From Amaranthus tricolor (Eukaryota > Streptophyta > Magnoliopsida > Caryophyllales > Amaranthaceae), in assembly GCF_026212465.1 (NCBI RefSeq), contig NC_080057.1:14522531-14586530 (forward strand): 64,000 nt of DNA. The letters run 5' to 3'. Within the stretch, counting starts at the first letter, position 1. The number at the start of each line of letters is the position of its first letter. A program made the translations under genes and the position numbers. The notes under the pieces are model-generated. The model was not told the DNA's origin. It searched no databases and was given only the letters and a program-made list of their open reading frames with translations. Positions 12,761 through 27,721 of the stretch are shown one piece after another.

Positions 12761-15101
12761 TGTTATTATTTAATATTATTTTGTATTTTATTATTATTAG
12801 AATTATTTTATTTTATATATATTTTAATTTAGTTGAAATTTTAATTATTAAAGTAATTTATTTTTTTTATTTAATATTTTAAATTTGCAATAGGAATTTG
12901 CAGAACTTTGATATTTTAAATTTGCAAGACTTTGAAAACTTAGGGGACAATGTAGACTACTCTAGTAGATTTGTTACGGATAGGAAATTTGATTCCGTAG
13001 ATGAATTCATAGTTGGGCTAATAAGATAGCAATCGAAATCGGTTTTCAATTTACACGTGCTTCTTATAAACAAAAAGAAGGACGTGCTATAGTTAGTTTG
13101 TATTTAAGATGTTACCGCTGTGGTAATATTAGGGGTGATTTGCATAACCTAGATAATGCTGCCCGACCTGGTTCTAAAAGTAGAACATGTCGGTGCAAAT
13201 TTATGATTGTAGGAAGTAGTCGTAAACCAGGAGAAAGACCTGAGATGGTGAGGGTGTGTTCTGGGGAAAAAGGAAGACATAACCACCCATTTTTAGTGTA
13301 CAGAGATGGTCATGTAAGGGCAAATAGGTTGAATGTAGATATTCGGCAGCACATACGAGAGCTTAGTGCAACCGGCATGCAACCTGCGTTTATTATGACC
13401 TCAATTAGACAAAACTTCCCTGGTTTTTTTGCTAGTATGAATCAAATTTACAATGTTAGGCAATCAATTAGGAGAGAAGAGATGGAGGGTAGGACTCCCC
13501 TTCAACACTGTCTTTATATGGCCACAGAGCATAATTATGTGGTTTGGACAAACTTGGATAGTGAAGTAGAATTGAGCAGATTATTAGTTGCAAATCTTAC
13601 ATCCATCCAGATGATATGTACGTGGCCGTATGTTGTGTTGATAGATACAACGTACAAAACAAATAAACAAAAGTGGCCGCTGTGTGAAGTAATTGGAATG
13701 ACGCCAACCAATCACAACTTCTTGGTTGCGTTTTGTTTGATGCGAGATGAGGCGACTGTGTCATATTTGTGGTTGTTGCAGGGATTGAGAGATATTTTTG
13801 GCACAGCTCAAACTCCTAGCGTCATTGTAAGTGATCGAGATGAGGGTTTATCTGTAGCTATTCGTGATGTCTTCCCAGGTAAAAAGGTTTTGTTGATTAA
13901 TTATTGTCGTTCTATTTATTGAATATATCTTAATTACGTTCAATGTTCTTTTTCATGTTGATGTGCTACATTTGTTATGCGTATGACATATTGTCAATGA
14001 CGTAGAGAACATGGTGAACAAATTGTGTGGCGGGAAAAGAAATCAAGAAGGGGAGATATTCAGGAATACTAGATGGGACCCCTTGGTTAACAATTTTACA
14101 CTCGCCGAATTCGAAGACAGATGGGAATCGATTGTGAGTACCTGGCCGGTTAGGAACAGAAAGGTTGTTCAATATTTGGTGGAACATGGATTCCACTTAA
14201 AGAGAAAGTTATGCGTGCATGGACGAATGACTGTTTACAAATGGGTAACCAGACTACCAGCAGAGTTGAAAGCCAACACTCGTCTTTCAAGTATTATCTT
14301 GGTAGCGGTAATAGCTCATTTGATACCCTGTTTAAATGGGCACACGCACAGTTAACAAATCAGCAATCCAGGATCCGACAAGCGCTACAAGAATCCATGA
14401 ATTATATTTCAAGGTCTCTGCGACATAATTTCTTTAGACCTTTATATCGCCATGTATCTATTTTTGCCTTGGAACATTTGCGGCTTGAGGATAACCATAT
14501 GTTAGATTTGGGTGATTGTGTATTTGACAAATGCGGCTGTGCACTTCAAAGCACCCATGGATTGCCGTGTGCTTGTTATTTCTATCTATCGCTCAGGTTA
14601 TAAGGTTCTTTGTATTAGGATGACATTCATCCGTTCTGGAGAACTTTGACGTACACAGAGGTAGGAGCTGACACCAACGAAGGAGTACGGCACGCAAATG
14701 TCGACGACAAAGAGTAATTTCAATCGTTGGTCGATGAAATCTTAAAAGTCAATCCCGTAGTTGTACAACGCTTGTCTCAGGTAATTGAAGATGATTTACA
14801 CCCTGATGGAGCCGATATACCTGAGCTTTATGCAAGTCCACCGAGAAAAGGAAGACCAACGACAAGCAAAACCCTTAAGAGAAATAAAAACGCATTTGAA
14901 TATAGTAGATCATCATCTCGGGGTCGAGGGTCTAGATTTCATCCCGCGGGAGATCTAGTGGTAGATCTAGTTGTCAAGAAACGCAATCCTCAGTTGGAAT
15001 TAAGTTTAGTTTCAACTTATCCGGTACATGACTTTCCTTTCTATTATTCACATTAGTTTATTACAGTTGAATCTTACTAACCATATTTTTAATAATTGCA
15101 G

Positions 15102-15777
15102 ATGTCCAGCAGGTCGTGATTTTTTACGGTTTCCATCGCCCAATTACATCCCGCACATTCTCCTTCCTTACTTGTTTGATTGAATTGATGTTATAGGTGA
15201 TGGTAACTGTGGATTTAGAGATTTCCATCACAGAGTTGGGAGGCGAGGAAGCATGACCTCTTTTAAGACGTGCACTGTGTATGGAAATGCAAATGAACAA
15301 AGAGCAATACCTACGCGTATATCTATCGGCGGAGATGTTAGATAATGCTATATTCAGTATTGGTTCACATAGAAATGGACCTGCACCGTTTATTCACTGG
15401 TTGGAAGCACTGATGGCATTGTACTCTGCAACAACGTTTCTTAACATTGGCATTGCTTATTATGGTTCTGTCGACGGTATTCGAAACTAGAACTGTTTAA
15501 TTCTTCCGTTAAGGAAAGCAGCGGGTATGCATAGTGTAAATAAAGTTATACATATATGTTGGGTGAATAGAAATCATTATGTTCAACTTTAATGAACGAT
15601 GATTCATCTCCACTCCCGCTAGTCCAGCGATCATGGAGAGAAGCAGTTAACAATTCTTCTAGACATTTAGAAACACATTTTCGTAGCAGGATTTTGCTTT
15701 GGAATAGAATATACGAGCCACAACCACGACAAGGTAATAACACCGCTGAAGATGCTATCAATTTAGATAGTCCATAG
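15102..15777 (+). pseudogene. OTU-like cysteine protease module of MULE copy 1
   Basis: The exon begins after an AG at 15101 and follows a 78-bp intron from 15024. It encodes the OTU signature GDGNCGFR (catalytic Asp and Cys) at about 15195. Further blocks are MCMEMQMNKEQYLRVYL, a hydrophobic core ending FLNIGIAYYGS, HICWVNRNHYVQL (His candidate near 15575) and a tail ending NTAEDAINLDSP at 15777. OTU proteases cleave ubiquitin-type links; here it is fused to a transposase. Breaks: a 2-base loss just after the DGNC box, a TGA in place of Trp at about 15254, a TAG ending the FLNIGIAYYGS frame, and a frameshift at about 15590. It is inactive. Confidence 0.75.
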
Positions 15778-16135
15778 TGTAACCATTGTGTACATCAATA
15801 TTTAGTTTAACTATATATGTAGATGGAATTCAATATGTAGATATACCATAGTGTAACTATTGTGTACATCAATATTTAGTTTAACTACATATGTAGATGG
15901 AATTCATTATGTAGATAGAATTCAATATGTGTAGAATTGAATATGTGAATCAAAAATGTAAAAAGCATTGATGTAAATTAATAAAAGCAATATGTATAGA
16001 AGTTTACAAATAACACAGTACTCCAACAATTAGTTTTATATTACAAAAACAAATAGTTTATGAAGGGCCTTGCGCCTTAAAAGCTTGCCATTCGAAAATT
16101 CAATCTCTAATATCATCAACGTATAGACCAAAAGC
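15778..16135. other. Intergenic spacer between convergent MULE and PMD genes
   Basis: AT-rich, non-coding. It contains an imperfect 61-bp direct repeat (a block with tgtgtacatcaatatttagtttaacta seen twice, near 15788 and 15861). The same sequence lies at 22242-22598, and a diverged version flanks the third copy at 54887-55107. Confidence 0.7.
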
Positions 16136-18159
16136 CTAACTTTCCCGGGGTCTCATATCCACAACAGAAGGCAATCTCAGCAATGGAGCGACTCGACTCG
16201 ACCATTTATTTACTGTAATAAAAAAAATGTGTCAACAAGATAATAAACAGCATTTAAATAAGACAAAGACATAAAAGAAAACAAATAAATTAAAACACGA
16301 ACGTATTCAACTCTGCTATCAGCTGGACCAAAACTGGCACTTGGTCCTTCGCCGGGGAGGATATATGGGTGGAAGGACTCTCTAAACCAGTTAACGTAAC
16401 CAGGATCAACCTCTGATGGAACAGATGCCCGATGAAGTGCCTGATCACCAATGCAGGCACAATAGGGGAACCTACTCCATGCCTCCGTGTAAATAGGAGG
16501 AGAAGCAAATGTCACAGAATAGGTACCTTGCGCCAGTCGTAGAGCGTGGGTAGGTCTCATAGGAGCGGGGGGAATAGCCTGCAAAAAACCCAGCTGTGAC
16601 ACTGTCCTCTTAGACAAATACTCCTCGACGATATCAAAACAAGTGATACACTCGATATAGGCGGTCCGTGGGTGCTCATTTAACAATGCCCTTGGAGAAG
16701 TAATGTACGGAGTCCATTCCACCTGCATACAAGCGAATTTAGCATATACAAAATAATCTAAAAGTAAAATAACATGTATAAAAAAGTGTGATGTGTACAA
16801 TACATGACTTTCCGTCAGGGAGTCCAATATACTCCTACAGTCCCTCAGCCTGCTGAGCTCACGACCTGGCTTGGGCGTGGACCACATCTCTGCCCTAGTC
16901 TTATTAGGCACATCTGCTTGACGAGGATTGGGGCGGAAGGCCGGAAATTACTCGTAAATCCATGTCTGTAGAAATGTGAGACAACCAGCAATGGTCTTGC
17001 AACCAGCCCTAGACGCCATTCCTAGTTGTCGATAAAAGTATGCCAGCGTCACAGCACCCTAGGCGATCTCATCCTGATCGGCATTGACGGTTAGTATCGG
17101 GTGAGGTCGCATGCAAGTTCTGGTCTTATCCGCCAGCAATGTAGAGCCGATAATAGCCATGTAATAGGTTGTACACTGGGTCTCCATAGCTTGGGACCGA
17201 TGGCACATCTGCATAACTTCACCAACGTTGATGCAACCGCTTGTGAATATCCCTTTCCGTCGTAGCTTTGACATGGGCTCCCCAAACAGACTAGCAAGGG
17301 CGAGCTTCCACTCACCGTTAGCAGGTTTAGCCGGTAGTGAACCTTCAATACCAATGCCTCATATGCGTTGCACGTCGTGCAACATAATCGTCATCTCCCC
17401 TCCAGGGCATGTGAAGGTGTTCGTATCCGGCTGCCACCTCTCCACAAAGGCCGATATCAAAGTACTGTCAATGTGCTGGTGTATAATGTATGGTAGCCGG
17501 CCGAGGGGAGTGGCAGGTAAAACATTGTAAATCGCATCAGACATATCCCGTAGTCTGATGATCGCCTCTTGCGGCTTCTTTCTACTACGGCACTCCAAAA
17601 TCGGAGGTGTACGCTCAGAGCTCTTAAAAATAACTTTAGCTACGTGACCCCCATAGCTGGGTATCAAGCGCGTATGAGTGGGGCCCCCGGGTTGGGGCGA
17701 TGTCACCAACCAGTCTGTTCCAGCGGACTGTGAGCACCTGCTCCCTCGTGGCGGTGCATTGTCAACGTGGCTATCTCCGGCAGCTTCAGATGCGCCTGCA
17801 GAACTAGGGCCTGCACGTGTAAATTTACCGGCATGTCCGCGGACAACAGTCTAAACCAATGGGCAACCAACAGAGCCTTGGTACTCATTATCATCATTAT
17901 CATCATCATCATCATCATCACTGGAACCCCCTCCAACTACTCAGGAGGCTAGCCTGGTCATCAAACCGAGTGCGCACTTGATGTAGTGCACTCGACCGTT
18001 GGGCCTCACTGTGTATGGTAGCCTCTTCCTGCCTAGCCCTTCTAGCAAAACCTGTAACCCCCTCTCATGAGGGTCCCCTCTGAATAAGGTAGGCCTAGAA
18101 CTATTCCCGCTCAACAAGTGTCTAAAAAAACCCTTTTCTTTTTCTTGATTACCAGCCAT
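16136..18159 (-). pseudogene. Plant mobile domain (PMD) protein, copy 1
   Basis: The minus-strand gene starts at 18159 with MAGNQEKEKGFFRHLL and ends with VVDMRPRES and a stop at 16136. The aminotransferase-like PMD core is evident: IMLHDVQRI, LFGEPMSKLRRKG, GEVMQMCHRSQ, LADKTRTCMRPHP, GAVTLAYFYRQLG, AGCLTFLQTWIYE and SRLRDCRSILDSL. A 71-bp intron (16733-16803) is conserved, and another probable intron precedes the last exon. An acidic Asp run (about 17885-17915) lies N-terminal to the core. Breaks: stop codons after MTRLAS (17941), in the acidic linker, after HDVQRI, after QDEIA and in WIYE-FPAF. PMD proteins (MAIN/MAIL1 family) silence transposons or keep genes expressed; transposon-borne forms are common. 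It lies convergent to the transposase. Confidence 0.85.
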
Positions 18160-18175
18160 TTATTACAATTTTGAT

Positions 18176-19225
<1,050 letters not shown>

Positions 19226-19367
19226 GTTATTATTTAATATTATTTTGTATTTTATTATTATTAGAATTATTTTATTTTATATATATTTTAATTTAGTTGA
19301 AATTTTAATTATTAAAGTAATTTATTTTTTTTATTTAATATTTTAAATTTGCAATAGGAATTTGCAG

Positions 19368-21487
19368 AACTTTGATATTTTAAATTTGCAAGACTTTGAA
19401 AACTTAGAGGACAATGTAGACTACTCTGGTAGATTTGTTACGGATAGGAAATTTGATTCCGTAGATGAATTCATAGTTGGGCTAATAAGATAGCAATCGA
19501 AATCGGTTTTCAATTTACACGTGCTTCTTATAAACAAAAAGAAGGACGTGCTAGAGTTAGTTTGTATTTAAGATGTTACCGCTGTGGTAATATTAGGGGT
19601 GATTTGCATAACCTAGATAATGCTGCCCGACCTGGTTCTAAAAGTAGAACATGTCGGTGCAAATTTATGATTGTAGGAAGTAGTCGTAAACCAAGAGAAA
19701 GACCTGAGACGGTGAGGGTGTGTTCTGGGGAAAAAGGAAGACATAACCACCCATTTTTAGTGTACAGAGATGGTCATGTAAGGGCAAATAGGTTGAATGT
19801 AGATATTCGGCAGCACATACGAGAGCTTAGTGCAACCGGCATGCAACCTGCGTTTATTATGACCTCAATTAGACAAAACTTCCCTGGTTTTTTTGCTAGT
19901 ATGAATCAAATTTACAATGTTAGGCAATCAATTAGGAGAGAAGAGATGGAGGGTAGGACTCCCCTTCAACACTGTCTTTATATGGCCACAGAGCATAATT
20001 ATGTGGTTTGGACAAACTTGGATAGTGAAGTAGAATTGAGCAGATTATTAGTTGCAAATCTTACATCCATCCAGATGATATGTACGTGGCCGTATGTTGT
20101 GTTGATAGATACAACGTACAAAACAAATAAACAAAAGTGGCCGCTGTGTGAAGTAATTGGAATGACGCCAACCAATCACAACTTCTTGGTTGCGTTTTGT
20201 TTGATGCGAGATGAGGCGACTGTGTCATATTTATGGGTGTTGCAGGGATTGAGAGATATTTTTGGCACAGCTCAAACTCCTAGCGTCATTGTAAGTGATC
20301 GAGATGAGGGTTTATCTGTAGCTATTCGTGATGTCTTCCCAGGTAAAAAGGTTTTGTTGATTAATTATTGTCGTTCTATTTATTGAATATATCTTAATTA
20401 CGTTCAATGTTCTTTTTCATGTTGATGTGCTACATTTGTTATGCGTATGACATATTGTCAATGACGTAGAGAACATGGTGAACAAATTGTGTGGCGGGAA
20501 AAGAAATCAAGAAGGGGAGATATTCAGGAATACTAGATGGGACCGCTTGGTTAACAGTTTTACACTCTCCGCATTCGAAGACAGATGGGAATCGATTGTG
20601 AGTACCTGGCCGGTTAGGAACAGAAAGGTTGTTCAATATTTGGTGGAACATGGATTCCACTTAAAGAGAAAGTTGTGCGTGCATGGACGAATGACTGTTT
20701 ACACATGGGTAACCAGACTACCAGCAGAGTTGAAAGCCAACACTCGTCTTTCAAGTATTATCTTGGTAGCGGTAATAGCTCATTTGATACCCTGTTTAAA
20801 TGGGCACACGCACAGTTAACAAATCAGCAATCCAGGATCCGACAAGCGCTACAAGAATCCATGAATTATATTTCAAGGTCTCTGCGACATAATTTCTTTA
20901 GACCTTTATATCGCCATGTATCTATTTTTGCCTTGGAACATTTGCGGCTTGAGCATAAACATATGTTAGATTTGGGTGATTGTGTATTTGACAAATGCGG
21001 CTGTGCACTTCAAAACACCCATGGATTGCCGTGTGCTTGTTATTTCTATCTATCGCTCAGGTTATAAGGTTCTTTGTATTAGGATGACATTCATCCGTTC
21101 TGGAGAACTTTGACGTACACAGAGGTAGGAGCTGACACCAACGAAGGAGTACGACACGCAAATGTCGACGACAAAGAGTACTTTCAATCGTTGGTCGATG
21201 AAATCTTAAAAGTCAATCCCGTAGTTGTACAACGCTTGTCTCAGGTAATTGAAGATGATTTACACCCTGATGGAGCCGATATACCTGAGCTTTATGCAAG
21301 TCCACCGAGAAATGGAAGACCAACGACAAGCAAAACCCTTAAGAGAAATAAAAACGCATTTGAATATAGTAGATCATCATCTCGGGGTCGAGGGTCTAGA
21401 TTTCATCCCGCGGGAGATCTAGTGGTAGATCTAGTTATCAAGAAACGCAATCCTCAGTTGGAATTAAGTTTAGTTTCAACTTATCCG
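19368..21487 (+). pseudogene. FAR1/MULE-type transposase, copy 2
   Basis: It corresponds codon for codon to the copy 1 transposase, from the exon beginning NFDILNLQDF to the SRGRGSR tail. It has the same zinc-cluster, DDE and SWIM-like motifs and the same frameshifts, lost acceptor and stop. It differs in a handful of substitutions, for example R for G in the SSRKP-ERPE block, V for L in SYLW-LQG, and TAC (Tyr) at about 21180 where copy 1 has TAA, so the DDKEYFQSLVDEILK segment stays open. The tiny first exon found at 12077 in copy 1 has no counterpart, so it lacks a start. Confidence 0.85.
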
Positions 21488-21565
21488 GTACATGACTTTC
21501 CTTTCTATTATTCACATTAGTTTATTACAGTTGAATCTTACTAACCATATTTTTAATAATTGCAG

Positions 21566-22241
21566 ATGTCCAGCAGGTCGTGATTTTTTACGGTTTCCAT
21601 CGCCCAATTACATCCCGCACATTCTCCCTCCTTACTTGTTTGATTGAATTGATGTTATAGGTGATGGTAACTGTGGATTTAGAGATTTCCATCACAGAGT
21701 TGGGAGGCGAGGAAGCATGACCTCTTTTAAGACGTGCACTGTGTATGGAAATGCAAATGAACAAAGAGCAATACCTACGCGTATATCTATCGGCGGAGAT
21801 GTTAGATAATGCTATATTCAATATTGGTTCACATAGAAATGGACCTGCACCGTTTATTCACTGGTTGGAAGCACTGATGGCATTGTACTCTGCAACAACG
21901 TTTCTTAACATTGGCATTGCTTATTATGGTTCTGTCGACGGTATTCGAAACTAGAACTGTTTAATTCTTCCGTTAAGGAAAGCAGCGGGTATGCATAGTG
22001 TAAATAAAGTTATACATATATGTTGGGTGAATAGAAATCATTATGTTCAACATTAATGAACGATGATTCATCTCCACTCCCGCTAGTCCAGCGATCATGG
22101 AGAGAAGCAGTTAACAATTCTTCTAGACATTTAGAAACACATTTTCGTAGCAGGATTTTGCTTTGGAATAGAATATACGAGCCACAACCACGACAAGGTA
22201 ATAACACCGCTGAAGATGCTATCAATTTAGATAGTCCATAG
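21566..22241 (+). pseudogene. OTU-like protease module of MULE copy 2
   Basis: Same content and breaks as the copy 1 module: the GDGNCGFR catalytic box near 21660, a 2-base loss after it, TGA in place of Trp at about 21718, and the NRNHYVQ block near 22040. It differs from copy 1 by a few substitutions (FNIGSH for FSIGSH, VQH for VQL). Confidence 0.75.
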
Positions 22242-22599
22242 TGTAACCATTGTGTACATCAATATTTAGTTTAACTATATATGTAGATGGAATTCAATAT
22301 GTAGATATACCATAGTGTAACTATTGTGTACATCAATATTTAGTTTAACTACATATGTAGATGGAATTCATTATGTAGATAGAATTCAATATGTGTAGAA
22401 TTGAATATGTGAATCAAAAATGTAAAAAGCATTGATGTAAATTAATAAAAGCAATATGTATAGAAGTTTACAAATAACACAGTACTCCAACAATTAGTTT
22501 TAAATTACAAAAACAAATAGTTTATGAAGGGCCTTGCGCCTTAAAAGCTTGCCATTCGAAAAATTAATCTCTAATATCATCAACGTATAGACCAAAAGC

Positions 22600-24574
22600 C
22601 TAACTTTCCCGGGGTCTCATATCCACAACAGAAGGCAATCTCAGCAATGGAGCGACTCGACTCGACCATTTATTTACTGTAATAAAAAAAAATGTGTCAA
22701 CAAGATAATAAACAGCATTTAAATAAGACAAAGACATAAAAGAAAACAAATAAATTAAAACACGAACGTATTCAACTCTGCTATCAGCTGGACCAAAACT
22801 GGCACTTGGTCCTTCGCCGGGGAGGATATATGGGTGGAAGGACTCTCTAAACCAGTTAACGTAACCAGGATTAACCTCTGATGGAACAGATGCCCGATGA
22901 AGTGCCTGATCACCAATGCAGGCACAATAGGGGAACCTACTCCATGCCTCCGTGTAAATAGGCGGAGAAGCAAATGTCACGGAATAGGTACCTTGCGCCA
23001 GTCGTAGAGCGTGGGTAGGTCTCATAGGAGCGGGGGGAATAGCCTGCAAAAAACCCAGCTGTGACACTGTCCTCTTAGACAAATACTCCTCGACGATATC
23101 AAAACAAGTGATACACCCGATATAGGCGGTCCGTGGGTGCTCATTTAACAATGCCCTTGGAGAAGTAATGTACGGAGTCCATTCCACCTGCATACAAGCG
23201 AAATTAGCATATACAAAATAATCTAAAAGTAAAATAACATGTATAAAAAAGTGTGATGTGTACAATACATGACTTTCCGTCAGGGAGTCCAATATACTCC
23301 TACAGTCCCTCAGCCTGCTGAGCTCACGACCTGGCTTGGGCGTGGACCACATCTCTGCCCTAGTCTTATTAGGCACATCTGCTTGACGAGGATTGGGGCG
23401 GAAGGCCGGAAATTACTCGTAAATCCATGTCTGTAGAAATGTGAGACAACCAGCAATGGTCTTGCAACCAGCCCTAGACGCCATTCCTAGTTGTCGATAA
23501 AAGTATGCCAGCGTCACAGCACCCTAGGCGATCTCATTCTGATCGGCATTGACGGTTAGTATCGGGTGAGGTCGCATGCAAGTTCTGGTCTTATCCGCCA
23601 GCAATGTAGAGCCGACAGTAGCCATGTAATAGGTTGTACACTGGGTCTCCATAGCTTGGGACCGATGGCACATCTGCATAACTTCACCAACGTTGATGCA
23701 ACCGCTTGTGAATATCCCTTTCCGTCGTAGCTTTGACATGGGCTCCCCAAACAGACTAGCAAGCGCGAGCTTCCACTCACCGTTAGCAGGTTTAGCCGGT
23801 AGTGAACCTTCAATACCAATGCCTCATATGCGTTGCACGTCGTGCAACATAATCGTCATCTCCCCTCCAGGGCATGTGAAGGTGTTCGTATCCGGCTGCC
23901 ACCTCTCCACAAAGGCCGATATCAAAGTACTGTCAATGTGCTGGTGTATAATGTATGGTAGCCGGCCGAGGGGAGTGGCAGGTAAAACATTGTAAATCGC
24001 ATCAGACATATCCCGTAGTCTGATGATCGCCTCTTGCGGCTTCTTTCTACTACGGCACTCCAAAATCGGAGGTGTACGCTCAGAGCTCTTAAAAATAACT
24101 TTAGCTACGTGACCCCCATAGCTGGGTATCAAGCGCGTATGAGTGGGGCCCCCGGGTTGGGGCGATGTCATCAACTAGTCTGTTCCAGCGGACTGTGAGC
24201 ACCTGCTCCCTCGTGGCGGTGCATTGTCAACGTGGCTATCTCCGGCAGCTTCAGATGCTCCTGCAGAACTAGGGCCTGCACGTGTAAATTTACCGGCATG
24301 TCCGCGGACAACAGTCTAAACCAATGGGCAACTAACAGAGCCTTGGTACTCATTATCATCATTATCATCATCATCATCATCATCATCACTGGAACCCCCT
24401 CTAACTACTCAGGAGGCTAGCCTGGTCATCAAACCGAGTGCGCACTTGATGTAGTGCACTCGACCGTTGGGCCTCACTGTGTATGGTAGCCTCTTCCTGC
24501 CTAGCCCTTCTAGCAAAACCTGTAACCCCCTCTCATGAGGGTCCCCTCTGAATAAGGTAGGCCTAGAACTATTC
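22600..24574 (-). pseudogene. PMD protein, copy 2, N-terminus missing
   Basis: Matches the copy 1 PMD gene, including the 71-bp intron, the acidic run and the same internal stops. It is cut at 24574, which removes the start codon and about 17 residues; the flanking DNA beyond is unrelated. Differences include an extra Asp codon in the acidic run and single-residue changes such as GCITC for ECITC. Confidence 0.85.
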
Positions 24575-27509
24575 GAAGAAAATTTAAATGAACATATCTT
24601 ATTATGATATACTACTCATATATTAAGAAAGAAGTTGAGGTTAACTTTGGTAAGAATTATTTTATATGACAAATCATTATGACAATGCCATGTGAAATTT
24701 TAAAATATTTTTAAATGAATTAACTTTTGTAAGAAATAAGTTGAGGTTAACTTACGTATAAATTATATATTTTTTTAAATTAATTTATTTAAGATTCTTA
24801 TTTAGATATAAAAAAATAATGTAAAACTATGTACTTGACTAATTTAACTTTAAATTTATTTAGGAGAATAAATTTTCACGTAATTAATTATAGTCCTATC
24901 AAATTTGTATATTTGGGAAATTTTTAATAAGTCGTCATATATTATTTTCCAATCCTTTTATTAGTATTTATTATGATTATGATCATAATTGATGTTATTT
25001 TTCTATTGAAAACTATCTTTAGTTGGATTAAATTTGGCCCTTTTCCTTGTACCTTTTTGTTTAGTTAGTGATAAAAAAATATTTGTAAAAATGTTATTAG
25101 TGCTATCTTTGTATATACTTAATTCATTTTCATATGAATTTCATATGGACAATAACAAGTTATTCAAAAATATATTATTGCTATTAAATTCACGTGAGCA
25201 CAAATAGATATGTAGCTAATAATTCTTGTAATGACTACGGGTATGACCAAGTCAACCCTTCGCACAATAACTTGTAAATGCGGGTCTACTCTAAGACCTT
25301 TGAATGAAAAATGTTGAATCATTCAGCGGTTTCCAAGTATACTTGTGGAATTTGAGGCTACCATGTTCATTTATTAGACGGAATGGATATATTTTAAAGA
25401 ATACTTTAAACAATATTTATTATACTAATTGTTTATTAAAGTAATCTCATCGTCAATTTAATTGAGTCAGTCAAATTTATTTTTTTTAAAAAATATTGAT
25501 TCCTATATAGGTGTTAATTCAAATTTTATTTTGTTTTTAATGTTTTTTTTACTAATAGACTACTTAAATGTACTCATCTCAAGATGAGACGGTCTCATAT
25601 ACAATTTTGTGATTGGAAAAAATTCATATACCAATATAACAACTTTTTTCATGGATATAATTTAACTTATATTTATTCATAAAAAATCGTGTTAAAATTT
25701 CACTCTCATTATATGAAATCTATTCAAAGGTGATCATCGACCAATAAAATGAAGCAAAAATTATCATGAATAATCTAACTTTTTATTAATTTTTCAATAA
25801 TAATTTTTACTTTTGATTAACCATGAATAATCTCAATTATAAGGGGTAGTTGTTAAAAGTACACAAAAGTAAACTCTTACCTCCACACCAAGTTATTTTA
25901 CATTGAAAAACGAAAAAGAAAATACAAAATCAAATCATAAAAAAATTGAAAAATATGAAAAATATAAAAGATAAATTATGTATGTTTAATGTTTGATTTT
26001 AATTTATAATTTTAAATATTTTTGATTTTTGATTTTATTTTTCTTTTTTTTTAACAATTAACTTGCAAAAAATTGGTCACCATTTGCTTAATAATATTCT
26101 TGGTTAAGTTATCAAAAGATTGAGATTGTTCATAATTAATTAAAAGTTGAGATTATTTTAGAAAATTAATAAAATAGTTTGGAATACTATTAATAATTAT
26201 TCCCAAAATAAAATGAATGATTTATATTTTAATTTAATAAATAAAGCTACGTAAATAGAAGTAGGTTATGTGGGATACTATTTTCTTATACGTTCGTTGC
26301 ATTTATTTAATTTATCGATCTTGTGTTATTTGTTTTTTTCTTTTTAAGAAAAGTTAAGATCATCATGTGTGCCTTACGTGTAAATGAAGTCCTTTCAATT
26401 TTTTAATATACGAGGAAATCACGCCATTAAGATTAGTGCGTGGGACTAAAAAGTTATTAATGGAGCCCTCAAAATCAATGATTGATCATCATATACGCCA
26501 TTAGCGATGGCCTGGCCTATCTTGTTGAAATAAATGATGGGAAAACAAATATCTCTCATTATCTCGTTATGAAATGTTTGCTTGTAACTGATTGTCATAT
26601 ATTATTGTCATATTATCAATTATGAAAATATTATAATAGAGTTTACCGAAAAAGTATAAACCTAATTAGTAGTGTTTCAATAACTTAGATTTAATTTGTA
26701 AAAATAAAGTTTTAAATCATTAATATTTGGTTTAACCATATTAGAAGTATATAAATATGTGCCTTGCACATAGTTTTTTTTTTTTTTTTTTTAATTTTTT
26801 TTTATTTTTTTAATATAAAGATATATAAACAGAGATTTACAATTAATATAAATAATGATTTATGGTAAACAGAGATTTGTATATCCCTTCTTGATCATGT
26901 ATGTTTCATCCTCTTTTTTCATCTTGTTTTTATTAAATTTATGATTTACAATTTGATTTCAATTTTCATCTCAATTAATTTTTATATGTGTAGTTGATTT
27001 TTGAGCATCGTTTTTAAGAATTGTTTACTTTTGTTTCTTTAATTGCTTAGTTAATTTGTAGAGTTGGGGTTTGTGTACTTTTTATATGTTTTTTAGGGCT
27101 TTTTATCAACAGAAATAATGAATTGATTTTATCTGAATGGTAAAAAGTAGCTGTCCTTATCGATCCATAGCTGAAGAGCTTACTGTGATTATTGGTGCTT
27201 AATCTGTAATTTAGTGGTACTGCAAATTTCTACTTATTTCCTCTTATAATGAGTTTTTATGGACAAATTATTATGAGAAATGATTTATGGTAAACAGAGA
27301 ATGGATATGAAAGAGGAGTCTTGGTTAAATGTATTGATTGATGAACTCTGAATGCTTAATCTGCTATAGCATTTTGTGGACTGAAGATCACATCATGTAA
27401 TAGACTTTTACCATTAGTCTTGATTTTTTGCTTTCTTTCCTTGTCCATTATGTTTCTTTACTTCTATTCTTGCGTACTGTTGTGGTGTGAGATCTTTTGT
27501 AATATTAAT
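24575..27509. other. AT-rich intergenic sequence
   Basis: I see no gene. It contains a GAGACGGTCTC inverted word at 25586-25596 (a motif frequent in some Caryophyllales repeats), a low-complexity inverted repeat at about 25905-26060, a poly-T run at 26776-26812, and the word atgatttatggtaaacagaga twice (about 26855 and 27279). From about 26.8 kb on it looks like gene intron or UTR sequence, but no exon can be defended. Confidence 0.6.
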
Positions 27510-27514
27510 AACTC
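27510..27514. repeat. Left target-site duplication AACTC of Copia-A
   Basis: AACTC directly precedes the left LTR. The identical word follows the right LTR at 32418-32422, as expected for Copia integration. Confidence 0.95.
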
Positions 27515-27721
27515 TCAAGAATTTAAGAAAGCTGAATTAGGGTTAATGAATACTGTTTGTATTACCTTGAATGAATAATACAGCCCTAATTTATACAACT
27601 GATTATGAGTTTAACTAAGAAAACATCTATTCTATGAAATGAATATTACCCTAATATTACAAGATAATTAATGTAATAAAAATATTGAGAATAAACTAAA
27701 ATATACACAAATATTTTGACA
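27515..27721 (-). repeat. Copia-A 3' LTR (207 bp)
   Basis: Pairs with 32210-32417, with about nine substitutions and one indel. Its outer end has TC where the partner keeps TG. A purine-rich tract (AGAGGGAG on the minus strand) lies next to its inner edge at 27722-27740, the expected place for the polypurine tract. Confidence 0.95.

Noticed and set aside
13975..14196. Minus-strand open frame opposite the MULE transposase (and its twin at 20439-20660)
   Set aside because: Antisense shadow of the real transposase exon.
17228..17530. Plus-strand open frame opposite the PMD gene (and its twin at 23693-23995)
   Set aside because: Antisense shadow; the PMD core on the minus strand has recognisable motifs.
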